A stretch of DNA of 64,000 nt from Cavenderia fasciculata. Its lineage: Eukaryota > Evosea > Eumycetozoa > Acytosteliales > Cavenderiaceae. Below the pieces are notes generated by a model that ran no database searches, was not told the origin of the DNA, and worked only from the letters and a program-made list of their open reading frames with translations. The DNA lies in NCBI RefSeq assembly GCF_000203815.1, contig NW_004457695.1:310001-374000 (forward strand). The letters are read 5' to 3'. Of this stretch, positions 1 to 12,758 are shown in pieces. Each line of letters begins with the position of its first letter. The stretch's first letter is position 1. The translations under genes and the position numbers were made by a program.

Positions 1-3000
1 CATATTCAACAATTTAAACAAAATTAAATATGAAACATACAAGCCAACGATGCCATACTTTTCAACAACAACCTCCCAACAAATCATTTTATCATCTCAA
101 CTCAATGCCCAATACATTTATGATAATCTCAGACAACCAGTATTATTCCAACAAACAATCAATAATATAGTTGATTTCACAAAGAATCAGAATAATAATA
201 ATAATAACAATCAATATATTTATTTAGAGATTGCACCACATTCAACACTATCATTCTATTTGAAGTCGTTACTGCAACAAGGAAGCAATATTCAATCACC
301 ACTCAACAAAAAGAAAGATGAAGTTGAATCAATTCAATCATGTCTCTCTCAACTATACTTTGGTGGTGTTTGTGTTGATTTTTCAAATCAACTCCCATTA
401 GAAAACAACAGTGAATGGAAGAATAGAACAAGATATCTTCCAAGATATCAATGGGATACTGAATATTTGTTAGATGAACAAGAACAGTATAAAAAGATTA
501 GACTTGGTGGATTGTCAACGACTCTACTTGGTCATTGTGACAGTGAATCACTCAATAGCTATCAAACATCGATTGATGTCAACCGACCATCATATCAATA
601 TTTAAAAGGTCACAAAGTAAAAGGGAAATATTTATTCCCAGGGACAGGCTATATTGAAAACATAATCAATGCATTCCCAAACAAAGACATACACATCCAC
701 CATCTCCAATTTATTGCACCATTCTTCCTCAAAGAAGGAGCTCCATGTCAACTCAAATCAACATTTTCACAATCATCATCGATTGAATACCAAGCAACAT
801 TCCAATACTATGATGATAAACTTGGAAAGTGGATTAAATCTGCTGTTGGTCGTCTATCAATCAACAATCCAATTAATCCAATCAACGACTATTCAAGTGT
901 TGATAAATTAAGACAACAAACATTCAATATTGCAACGATGAATACAACTGAAGTTTACCAAAAGTTAACAAGAGTTGGGTTATTGTATGGAGAAACATTT
1001 AAAAGAATCAACAAAATATCATTCAACAAAGATGGTGCAATCTTGTCAGAGATTGAATGCAAATCAAGAAACCATTTTGAAGAATCAAATACAGTTTTAA
1101 ATGCGTCAGTTCTGGATTGCCTATTACATTCTTGTATTGTAACATTTAGAGGTGAACATCCAAGATGTGAAGTTGTATTTGATAGAGTAGAAGATTTCCA
1201 CATCTACTCTAATAATATTCCAAAACATCCATGTGATGTGTTGTTTGCCGCCACCGGTGCAACATCAGCCAGCCAACAAAAAGGAAATGAATTTAAAGGA
1301 TCAATGGATATTATTGATCGAGATGGAAATACAGTGGTTAAATGTGGAAATGTAGTTTGTATATCGTTGACCAAAGTATTGGCAGTGCACCACGCCAAAC
1401 ACCCAACCAAATACATCAAACAGATGATTTGGCAACCTAAAAATGCACCATCAACAACGATCGTTTCACAACTCCCTCTTGCTGAACAAGACATCTTTGG
1501 GTATTTTGAAAGTTATATGAAATCAGCATCGACCTCTCACAGAGTCATCAGAATACTCGATTTTGGACGCAACGACTTAATTACATTCGATCTCCTCCGA
1601 AAAGTATTTGTAATGATGGAGTCTAGTCCAGGTACCATCACTGACTTTACTACACAAGATGGTATTATATCGGTAGACCATCTTCAAAAAGATAATCTAT
1701 TTATTAGATTCTATCCAGAAGAAATCAATACGACCAGATCATTGACAGATCAAGGATTCCTTTCAACTAGTTTTGATTTAATTCTATCAACTATGGAATA
1801 CATCACTGAAAACAATCAAATGGTTGGTGAATTTGAAAGATTACTAAATCCAAATGGTCAACTTGTCATCATCAACACTACATCAAATAATGAATCAACA
1901 CTCATCATCGATGATAATATGATGGAACCAATCAATAATATTTTCAAAGATCAACAACTCAATATTACTCATAGTAATTATAATATACAATCACCTGATG
2001 AAATTGTATTGATTGGAAGAAAACCAAGTGTTGAAGAAGTCAATATTGCCAAGTTTGATAATTTATTATTTATCACTCCATCCTCTTCTTCTTCCCCATC
2101 CTCCTCATCATTAGCAGCAACAAGCTTAATTCAACAATCATCATCAATGGGATCAGTTGCCAAGAAAATCAGTTTCTTTTCAAATGATGATATAATGGAT
2201 GAATGTAAATATCAATCATTATTAGAATCTATATCATATGATAGTGTAGATGGTTGTAACAAAGTTGGAATAATCTATTTGGAATCATTGGAAGAAATGA
2301 ACTCATCGAATCTTGAACTCAAATCGATGCAACTCATCAGATTACATCAAATCATCAGAAAGGAACAACTACCAATCAAATTAATAACATTGATAGCTGG
2401 TCAATTAAATCATTGTCTCAGAGTGATTCCAAGAGAATATGGTTCAAAATCAAGAGGTGAAACCGTCCACTTTGACTCTGTGACAATCATTTTAGATGAC
2501 AATGATAGTTGTAATCAAGTATCACTTGAACATATATTGCAATGTTCAAACTCTGAATATCTTGGAGAAAGTGATCTTAAACTCTGTCAAAACAATATAT
2601 TGGTGGAAAGAATAATTGATGCTCCTCAATTATTGGATGTTGATCCAAAATTTGTCATTACAAATCAACAAGATATGAAAGCTCATTTTGAAATAGACCA
2701 AAAATATCATATCAGACAAAAGAATGAAATGTTATTGGATGACGAGGTAGAATTCCAAGTCAAAGCAGCATCTATCAATTTTAAAGATTTAATGATTTTA
2801 GAAGGTATGTTTTTAGTCGTATCTATTATTTTATTTATTATCATATAATTAAAAAAAAATTTATAAATTTATCAAATACTAATATTGAAATTAATTGCAT
2901 ATTTAATAGGCAAAGTTGATCAAAGATTATTCCCAATTGGTGATATATATCGTCCACCACTTGGTCAAGATTGTTCAGGTATTGTGACAAGAATAGGATC

Positions 3001-4870
3001 AAAGGTTACAAAATTCAAAGTTGGTGATGAGGTTTATGGTATTTCTGCTGGTTTTGCTTCATCAACAGTGACATTTGAAGATATGATTGTTTCAAAACCA
3101 AAAGAACTATCATTTGCCGAAGCAGCATCATTACCATTATCAATGGGAACTGCTTGTTTGGTACTATTCAAAAAGGCAAATATTTATCCAACGGAATCTA
3201 TTCTCATTCACAGTGCAACAGGTGGTGTTGGATTGGGAATGTTAAACCTTTTAAAATTCAAAAAACATACTGGAAATATATTTGTAACTGTTGGATCAGA
3301 AGAAAAGAAATCATATCTTGAAAAACATTATGGTGGTTCATTTATCACTGCTATTTTAGAGTATGATAACTTTACCAAAAGGGTCTTGGAGTGTACAAAT
3401 AATGAAGGAGTCAACTATGTCATCAACACATTAGATTATACAAGAATGCAAGATAATTTTAAATGTCTTTCAAAGAATGGAGTGGTTATCGACTTGTCAG
3501 TCGATCAATTCTTCCAAGTTCGAGATATCGATATGGGATCACTCAACTATGACAAAGGTTACCTAACATACCACTTTTCACACAAGCAAATGTATATCAA
3601 TGACCAAATCAAAGAATATATTGGAAGCGGATTAGAAATCCCTCCAATTACAGTATTCCCAAGTCATCAAATCCTTCAAGCATTTGACCATGTCCGATCA
3701 AGAAAACATATTGGAAAGGTGGTTGTCAGTTATGAAAACGTTCAAGAGGATTTAGTTGATCCAATGATATCACAACCATATAAACCAGTCGAGAGAATAC
3801 ACTATAATTTGGAAGGTATTGGAGAAACACTTTTAATATCTGGTCAGACTGGTATTGCAGTAGAATCACTTGGTTATTTAATGAAACATTCATCTAAACT
3901 AAGAGATATCATTGTTGTAACTTATTCATCTGCCAAATTTGAAATTCAATTATTGGTCAATGAAATTAGAAAGATTTACAGTCATATCACACTACACTTT
4001 GTTCAATGTGATATTGGAGATTATGATCAACTCAAATCATCGATATTGGATCTTTACCAAAGAATACCAACCATCAAACCAGTATCTGTCGTTATTCATT
4101 GTGCCAATACATATATGACCATTAAAGCTGATGATATTGATATGGAGAGACATCATACAGCGATGTCAGGTAAAGCAACAGGTGCATTTAATCTTCACAA
4201 TCTATTTGTAGAACTAGATTGGAAACTAAACCATTTCCACATGTTATCATCGATTGCTCAATATATTCCAGTCGATGGTTTGAGTTATTCAATTGGAAAT
4301 GCATTCCTTGATGGATTGGCAAGACATAGAAGAGATCGTGGTTTGGAGGCAACATCAATTGATTGGGGAAGTATTGGACAAGCTGGAAAAGTAGCATCTG
4401 ATAGAGGTGTTGGTTTGGTGTTACATTCATTCGGTTTGACCATGATGCCATTGTCAGCAATCTATGGTATATTTAGAAGTTCATTTATCAACAAAACCAC
4501 ACCAATCACCAATCTAATTTGTGCAGATGTTCAACCTAAAAGTCTTGTCTCTGAATTACCATATCTAGAACATGTCTATGCTCACTATTTAAATATCTCT
4601 AGTAACAACAATGGTAACCAATTAGATGCAAGTGCAGGATCAATAGACAACAAGATATTAGACTTTATTTCAGAGACACTATCAATCGAGAAACATTTAC
4701 TCAACGGTGACACCAAACTCAAAGATTATGGTGTCGATTCAATGACTGCCATTCAAATCAAAGGTCAAATTGAAGTAGAGTTTAACAAACCACACATCCT
4801 CAACCAATCACATATTTCTAATGGAACTATTAATTCAATTATTGAAAGTGTTAAAAAGAGTTTGAAATAA
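1..4870 (+). CDS. PKS1: type I polyketide synthase, 5' end outside the window
   Basis: Iterative type I polyketide synthase that would build a reduced polyketide from malonyl units in the cytosol. The frame is already open at base 2 and encodes the end of the acyltransferase domain, so KS and most of AT lie before the window. Exons are <1-2804 and 2910-4870, with a GTATGT...AG intron inside the enoylreductase domain. Domains in order: AT end; dehydratase with catalytic His in HKVKGKYLFPG and an Asp in VLDCLLHSC; a degenerate methyltransferase region; enoylreductase with HSATGGVGLG; ketoreductase with SSIAQY..SYSIGNAF; acyl carrier protein with GVDSM as the phosphopantetheine site. There is no thioesterase. 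The reading frame is intact throughout the visible part. It is the first of three tandem copies. The product is unknown. Confidence 0.93.
2805..2909 (+). other. Intron in the PKS1 enoylreductase domain
   Basis: GTATGT donor after GAAG and AATAG acceptor; removal joins a Gly codon (phase 1) and restores the continuous domain. The equivalent introns in the two downstream copies are 10455-10534 and 20350-20410. They share the first ~15 bases and then diverge, which marks this as an ancestral intron of the array. Confidence 0.92.
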
Positions 4871-5314
4871 ATTAATTAATGATATTCATTCATTACGAAT
4901 TATTACAGATAGATAGATATTGATAAAGATAATATTAAAATAAATATATTTGAATTAATTTATTTGATTTTTTTAAAGTGGTCGATTTGGAAAATACAAA
5001 TTAGATGTGTGCACAGACACACTCATTCATTGACAGGGAGATAGATACTACAAAAGAGGGAGAGATATATATACGCACAATTAATGGGATAATTTAATTA
5101 TATAAATAACAACACAGATATAATACTTTTGTCATTCATTCGTATCTAGTTGTTTAGATTCATAAGATACACAAGATCGAGGATGGGGAAGAGGAAGAGA
5201 ATGAGTATTCGAAATAGCATATTGAAGGGTTGTCAACCTTCAACATTTGAATCATTCTATCATTATTACTTTAATAGTTTCATTATTATTATTAAAACTA
5301 CTACTATTATTATT
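4871..5314. promoter_or_regulatory. Intergenic spacer between PKS1 and PKS2
   Basis: AT-rich spacer that should hold the PKS1 3' end and the PKS2 promoter. Its first ~95 bases recur almost unchanged after PKS2 (12493-12590), including an ATGATATTCATTCATTACG block and a GATA repeat, so they were copied with the gene. The remainder resembles nothing else in the window. No separate gene is seen. An in-frame upstream ATG at 5150 exists, but its 55-residue extension is a low-complexity translation of AT-rich DNA with no counterpart in PKS3. Confidence 0.7.
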
Positions 5315-8300
5315 ATGGACACTGATAATACATCTATCAACGAACAACAAGACATTGCAATCGTCGGTATCGGTTGCAGACTACCAGGTGGATCAAGAAC
5401 ACCACAACAATTCTATGACCAATTGCTCGGTGGTTTGGATGGTATCTCAGAGATGACTAATGATAGGTGGTCAAGATCATACATAGATCAAGGTTACATT
5501 GCTACTGATCGTGCTGGCTTCTTGGACATGAAAGAGTGGACTCACTTTGACAACCATTTCTTTGGTATGCTTGGTAAAGAAGCCGCTTCAATCGATCCTC
5601 AAGTACGTCTCTATCTTTCTGTGCTGTGGGAAGCTTTGGAAGATTCACATATCGATCCTGCATCTATAAGAGGTTCAAATACATCTGTATTTCTCGGTCA
5701 AATGTTTGATGCCAATCACCATATGCTTGCCCAAGATCTCGCTACAATGATTCCTCAAGTCAAGTCAATGAGATCAGACTCATCAATCAAAGCATCGTAT
5801 TGTTATGACTTCCGTGGTCAATCACTTTCAATTGACACTGCATGTTCATCGTCACTCATTGCAGTACTTCAAGGTATTGATACTATTCTTAAAGGTGAAA
5901 GTGATTTATCAATATGTGGTGGAGTCAATGCTTTCATTGAACCAAAGTCATCCATCCAATTCACTGGAATGAATATGATTGGAAAGGCAGGAAAGTGTGC
6001 AACATTTGATGAATCAGCCGACGGCTATGTTCGTGGTGAAGGTGTTGGTGTCGTTGTTCTCAAGAGACTGTCAAAAGCAATAGAGGACAATGATAATATT
6101 TATTGTGTAATTAAAGGTGGTAGCAGTAACGTGGATGGTAACTGGGAAAAGAGTTCACCAACTGCTCCTTCCTCGGCCGCTCAACATCTAAACACCCTCA
6201 ACGCACTAAACAAAGTATGTCTATCACCATCAGATATTTACTATGTTGAATGCCATGGTACTGGAACACCAACAGGAGACCCACTGGAGATTGAATCGAT
6301 ATCTCGGGTATTTGCAGGATCACACAGTCAATCGAATCCACTTCGAATTGGATCGGTTAAAAGTAACATTGGACACACTGAAAGTACAGCAGGTGTTGCA
6401 TCACTCATCAAATGTGCAATGATGCTCAAGAATAGAATGTTGATCAAGAATATCAATTTCAACAAACTCAACCCAAAGATCAACCTATTAAATGGAGAAA
6501 TCAAGATTGTATTGGAGAATGAAGCATTCCCAGATGATGGAAGAATCATTCGAATGGGTATTAACTCATTTGGACTGACTGGTTCAAATGCTCATATCAT
6601 ACTTCAAGAGTATAAAACTGACATTATTGATGATCTGTATATTAATGGTAAATATTATTTTAATTAATTAATTTTTAATTAATACAATTAAATAATATTA
6701 ATTCATTATTTTAAAATACTAGGTACCCAACCACCAGGGCCAGGATATTTAATTCCATTCTCATCAAACAGTCAAAAATCCATTGATTCATATATCAATA
6801 TGATCAAGAGTAATGTTGAATCGTATCGCAACAAGATGACGTTTGAAGATTTCGTTAGATATCAATCACAATCCAAAACCAACCATCCAACTTGTAAAAA
6901 GGTTATCATTGCCAAAGATTGGGAATCATTCTCATCTGAACCAACATTGACCTTTGATAAACAGCAAAGCTATGTTTCAAGTATGGCACAATTGAACAGT
7001 ACACCAAAGACATCGATTGTGATGGTATTCTGTGGACAAGGAGCACAATGGAGTGGAATGGGTGATAGATTGTATCAACAATGTCCAATATTCCGTAAAT
7101 CAGTTGACACTGTCGATAGATTACTATCTCATCACTATCAATATTCAATCATTGATCGATTAAGAAAGAGTAATGATAAAGAGATACACCACCCAATACT
7201 TGCACAACCAGCAACATTTATCATTCAAGTTGCATTGGTTCAATTATATCATCATTTTGGAATCACTCCATCAATCGTTGTTGGTCATAGGTATTTATTA
7301 TTAATTTATTTATAATTGTTATTTTTTTGTACTAATTTAATTATTATTTTTAATTTAGTTTTGGAGATATAACAGCAGCATGGTGTTCAGGAATATTATC
7401 ATTGGAAGAAGCTGTTAGAATTGTATATTTGAGAAGTGTTGCTCAAAATGAAACTATTGGAAGTGGTAGAATGTTGGCTGTATCATTATCATATGATAAA
7501 TTCAAAGAGAGATTCCAACAATATGATACAATCGAGTTGGCATGTTACAACTCAGCTGAATCAATTGTATTGGCTGGAAATGAAGATCAACTCAAATTAA
7601 TCGACCAACAACTCAAGAATGATAATATATTCAGTGCATTCCTTGGTACACCATGTGCATTCCATTCATCATCACAAATTGAAACAAAGGAATTCATATT
7701 CAAAAACCTTAACAACATTGAATACCAAACATACAAACCAACGATGCCATACTTTTCAACAACAACCTCACAACAAATCATTATATCATCACAGTTGGAT
7801 GCTCAATACATTTATGATAATCTCAGACAACCAGTATTATTCCAACAAACAATCAATAATATAGTTGATTTCACAAAGAATGATGGCAATCAATATATTT
7901 ATTTAGAGATTGCACCACATTCAACACTATCATTCTATTTGAAATCATTACTGCCACAAGGAAGCAATATTCAATCACCACTCAACAAAAAGAAAGATGA
8001 AATTGAATCAATTCAATCATGTCTCTCTCAACTCTACTTTGGTGGTGTTGGTGTTGATTTTTCAAATCAATTACCTTTGGAAAACAACAGTGAATGGAAG
8101 AATAGAACAAGATATCTCCCAAGATATCAATGGGATACTGAGTATTTGTTGGAAGAGCAGGAAGCATACAGAAAGATTAGACTTGGTGGAGTTACAACGA
8201 CTCTACTTGGTCATTGTGACAGTGAATCACTCAATAGCTATCAAACATCGATTGATGTCAACCGACCATCATATCAATATTTAAAAGGTCACAAAGTAAA

Positions 8301-11300
8301 AGGGAAATATTTATTCCCAGGAGCTGGATACATTGAAAACATAATCAATGCATTCCCAAACAAAGACATACACATCCACCACCTCCAATTTATTGCACCA
8401 TTCTTCCTCAAAGAAGGAGCTCCATGTCAACTCAAATCAACATTTTCACAATCATCATCGATTGAATACCAAGCAACATTCCAATACTATGATGATAAAC
8501 TTGGAAAGTGGATTAAATCTGCTGTTGGTCGTCTATCAATCAACAAGTCCAATTAATCCTAAAATTAATCATCAAAGCGTGGATCAATTAAGACAACAAA
8601 CATTCAATATTGCAACGATGAATACAACTGAAGTTTATCAAAAGTTAACTAAATTGGGGTTATTGTATGGAGAAACGTTCAGAAGAACCAACAAAATATC
8701 ATTCAACAAAGATGGTAAAATCTTGTCAGAGATTGAATGCAAATCAAGAAACCATTTTGAAGAATCAAATACAGTTTTAAATGCATCAGTTTTGGATTGC
8801 CTATTACATTCTTGTATTGTAACATTTAGAGGTGAACATCAAAAGTGTGAAGTTGTATTTGATAGAGTCAAAGATTTCCACATCTACTCTAATAATATTC
8901 CAAACCATCCATGTCACTCATTGTTTATTACAACCAAACATGAAACCGTCAATCCTCAAAAAGGAAATGAATTTAAACAATCAATGGATATTATTGATCG
9001 AGATGGAAATACAGTGATCAAATGTGGAGAAATGGTATGCACATCGTTGACAAAAGTATTAAAAGTACATCATGCCAAACATCCATCTAAATTTGTCAAA
9101 CAAGCTATTTGGCAACCCAAAAATGCACCATCAACAATTGCTTTACCTCTAGACACTATCAAATATTTTGGAACATTCTTGGAATCAGCATCGACCTCTC
9201 ACAGAATCATCAGAATACTCGATTTTGGATTCCACTATGGTATCACAATAGATCTCGTCAATAGTATTCATTCATTTTTAGAGTCCAATCCCAACACGAT
9301 CATTGATTTTATCACACATGATAGCACTCTATCGATTTATCTTCAAAAAGATAATCTGTTGATTAAATCGTATCCAGAAATCAATACGACCAGATCATTA
9401 ACGGATCAAGGATTCCTTTCAACTAGTTTTGATTTAATTCTATCAACTTTGGAATACATCACTGAAAACAATCAAATGGTTGGTGAATTTGAAAGATTAT
9501 TAAATCCAAATGGTCAACTTGTCATCATCAACACTACATCAAATAATGAATCAACACTCATCATCGATGATAATATGATGGAACCAATCAATAATATTTT
9601 CAAAGATCAACAACTCAATATTACTCATAGTAATTATAATATACAATCACCTGATGAAATTGTATTGATTGGAAGAAAACCAAGTGTTGAAGAAGTCAAT
9701 ATTGCCAAGTTTGATAATTTATTATTTATCACTCCATCTTCCCCATCCTCTTCATCAATTGCAACAAGATTAATTCAACAATCATCAACAACATTTGTTG
9801 CCAAGAAAATCAGTTTCTTTTCAAATGATGATATAATGGATGAATGTAAATATCAATCATTATTAGAATCTATATCATATGATAGTGTAGATGGTTGTAA
9901 CAAAGTTGGAATAATCTATTTGGAATCATTGGAAGAAATGAACTCATCGAATCTTGAACTCAAATCGATGCAACTCATCAGATTACATCAAATCATCAGA
10001 AAGGAACAACTACCAATCAAATTAATAACATTGATAGCTGGTCAATTAAATCATTGTCTCAGAGTGATTCCAAGAGAATATGGCTCAAAATCAAGAGGTG
10101 AAACCTTCCACTTTGACTCTGTGACAATCATTTTAGATGGCAATGATAGTTTTAATCAAGTATCACTTGAACATATTCTACAATGTTCAAACTCTGAATA
10201 CATTGGAGAGAGTGATCTTAAACTATGTCAAAATAATCAAGATATTCAACTATTGGTTGAAAGAATAATTGAATCTCCTCAATTATTAGAATTGGATCCA
10301 AAACTTTCGACTAACACCCAAGATATGAAATTAATATTTGAAATGGACAACAAGTATCATATCAGACAAAAGAATGAAATGTTATTGGATGACGAGGTAG
10401 AATTCCAAGTCAAAGCAGCATCTATCAATTTTAAAGATTTAATGATTTTAGAAGGTATGTTTTTAGTCGTATTAAAAAAAAAAATTAATTTTAAAATATC
10501 AAATACTAATATTGAAATTAATCATATTTAATAGGCAAAGTAGATCAAAGATTATTCCCAATTGGTGATACATACAATCCACCACTTGGTACAGATTCAT
10601 CAGGTATTGTAACAAGAATAGGATCAAAAGTTACAAAATTCAAAGTTGGTGATGAGGTTTATGGTAATTCTGTTGGTTTTGCTTCATCAACAGTAACCTT
10701 TGAAGATATGATTGTTTCAAAACCAAAAGAACTATCATTTGTTGAAGCAGCATCATTACCATTGTCAATGGGAACTGCTTGTTTGGTACTATTCAAAAAG
10801 GCAAATATTGAATGCTCAGAATCTATTCTCATTCACAGTGCAACAGGTGGTGTTGGATTGGGAATGTTAAACCTTTTAAAATTCAAAAAACATACTGGAA
10901 ATATATTTGTAACTGTTGGATCAGAAGAAAAGAAATCATACCTTGAAAAACATTATGGTTCATTTATCACTGCTATTTTAGAGTATGACAGCTTCTCTGA
11001 AACTATCATGGAACTTACCAAAGGTAATGGAGTCAATTATGTCATCAACACATTAGACTATACAAGAATGCAAGATAATTTCAAATGCCTTTCAGAAAAT
11101 GGTGTGGTTATTGACTTGTCAGTCGATCAATTCTTCCAAGTTCGAGATATCGATATGGGATCACTCAACTATGACAAAGGTTACCTAACATACCACTTTT
11201 CACGTAAACAAATGAATATCCACAACAAGATTAAAAAAATGGTAGGAGAAGGATTACAACTACCTCCGATCACCATTTTCCAGAGCAACCAAATTGTTCA

Positions 11301-12492
11301 AGCATTTGACCATGTCCGTTCAAGAAAACATATTGGAAAGGTTGTTATTGACTTTGAAAATGTTCAAACAGATGTCATTGATCCAATGTTATCACAACCA
11401 CATAAACCATTGGAAAAAAGTCATTACAATTTGGAAGGTATTGGAGAAACACTTTTAATATCTGGTCAGACTGGTATTGCAGTAGAATCACTTGGATATC
11501 TCGTTAAACATTCAACGCAACTAAGAGATATTATTGTTGTCACATATTCATCTGCCAAATTTGAAATTCAATTATTGGTCAATGAAATTAGAAAGAATTA
11601 CAGTCATATTACACTACACTTTGTTCAATGTGATATTGGAGATTATGATCAACTCAAATCATCGATATTGGATCTTTACCAAAGAATACCAACCATCAAG
11701 CCAGTGTCTGTAGTCATTCATTGTGCCAATACATATATGACCATTAAAGCTGATGATATTGATATGGAGAGACATCATACAGCGATGTCAGGTAAAGCAA
11801 CAGGTGCATTTAATCTTCACAATCTATTTGTAGAACTAGATTGGAAACTAAACCATTTCCACATGTTATCATCGATTGCTCAATATATTCCAGTCGATGG
11901 TTTGAGTTATTCAATTGGAAATGCATTCCTTGATGGATTGGCAAGACATAGAAGAGAACGCGGACTGAATTCAACCTCTGTCAATTGGGGAAGTATTGGA
12001 CAAACTGGAAAAGTAGCATCTGATAGAGGTGTTGGTTTGGTGTTACATTCATTTGGTCTAGCAATGATGCCATTGTCAGCAATCTATGGTATATTTAGAA
12101 GTTCATTTATCAACAAAACCACACCAATCACCAATCTAATTTGTGCAGATGTTCAACCTAAAAGTCTTGTCTCTGAATTACCATATCTAGAACATGTCTA
12201 TGCTCACTATTTAAATATCTCTAGTAACAACAATGGTAACCAATTAGATGCAAGTGCAGGATCAATAGACAACAAGATATTAGACTTTATTTCAGAGACA
12301 CTATCAATCGAGAAACATTTACTCAACGGTGACACCAAACTCAAAGATTATGGTGTCGATTCAATGACTGCCATTCAAATCAAAGGTCAAATTGAAGTAG
12401 AGTTTAACAAACCACACATCCTCAACCAATCACATATTTCTAATGGAACTATTAATTCAATTATTGAAAGTGTTAAAAAGAGTTTGAAATAA
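5315..12492 (+). CDS. PKS2: type I polyketide synthase (KS-AT-DH-MT-ER-KR-ACP), one frameshift
   Basis: Near-complete second PKS. Exons are 5315-6647, 6723-7290, 7359-10454 and 10535-12492, about 2317 residues if one extra base near 8547 is discounted. KS has active Cys177 (DTACSSS) and His314 and His354. The AT nucleophile is Ser634 in GHSFGD, with its codon split by intron 2. DH has His945 and Asp1113. The MT-like region (~1250-1480) lacks a clear SAM-binding glycine motif. ER has its nucleotide-binding glycines near 1770; KR has a GQTG motif near 1976 and Tyr2124; ACP has Ser2275. The start at 5315 matches the position of the PKS3 start. At 8547 an extra G in AACAAGTCC (AACAATCC in both siblings) shifts the frame inside DH: either a sequencing error or an early disabling mutation. 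All later sequence is open in the shifted frame. Confidence 0.88.
8547..8547 (+). other. Single-base frameshift in PKS2
   Basis: PKS1 (near 868) and PKS3 (near 18443) read AACAATCCAATTAATCC here; PKS2 reads AACAAGTCCAATTAATCC. The extra G ends the upstream frame at 8556, and translation resumes perfectly in the +1 frame. An intron starting at this GT would be only about 30 nt, too short for this genome. If real, it truncates the enzyme within DH and removes ER, KR and ACP. Confidence 0.85.
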
Positions 12493-12758
12493 ATTAATTA
12501 ATGATATTCATTCATTACGAATTATTACAGATAGATAGATATTATTGATAAAGATAATATTAAAATAAATAAATATTTGAATTAATTAGTCATTTGTCAT
12601 ATGGTAATTGATACATAGTTTTCATAAACAATTATTGTGCAAGAAAGTGGTTTGAGATTGTACAGCAAATCGACAACTAATAAAAAACAGTGTATTCTTT
12701 TGATAATTTTTGAGTTATTTATCATTCATAAATTATTATTTAAATTATTACAACTATT
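12493..12758. repeat. PKS2-PKS3 spacer with duplicated 3' flank
   Basis: The first ~95 bases copy the PKS1 3' flank at 4871-4965, with small indels (one extra TAT). The rest is unique AT-rich sequence that should contain the PKS3 promoter. The shared flank shows that the duplicated unit extended past the stop codon. PKS3 itself has a different 3' flank. Confidence 0.75.

Noticed and set aside
669-911. Open frame recurring at 669, 8348 and 18246 with the same MHSQTKTYTST start
   Set aside because: It is an out-of-frame translation of the dehydratase domain in the three PKS copies; it recurs only because the copies are similar.
5150-5314. Upstream in-frame ATG giving PKS2 55 additional residues
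   Set aside because: The extension is rich in Ile/Thr from AT repeats, has no counterpart in PKS3, and the KS domain starts right after the ATG at 5315.
8547-8576. Mini-intron explaining the PKS2 frame change
   Set aside because: It would be about 30 nt, shorter than any intron here, and both siblings are intronless at this place with a one-base difference.
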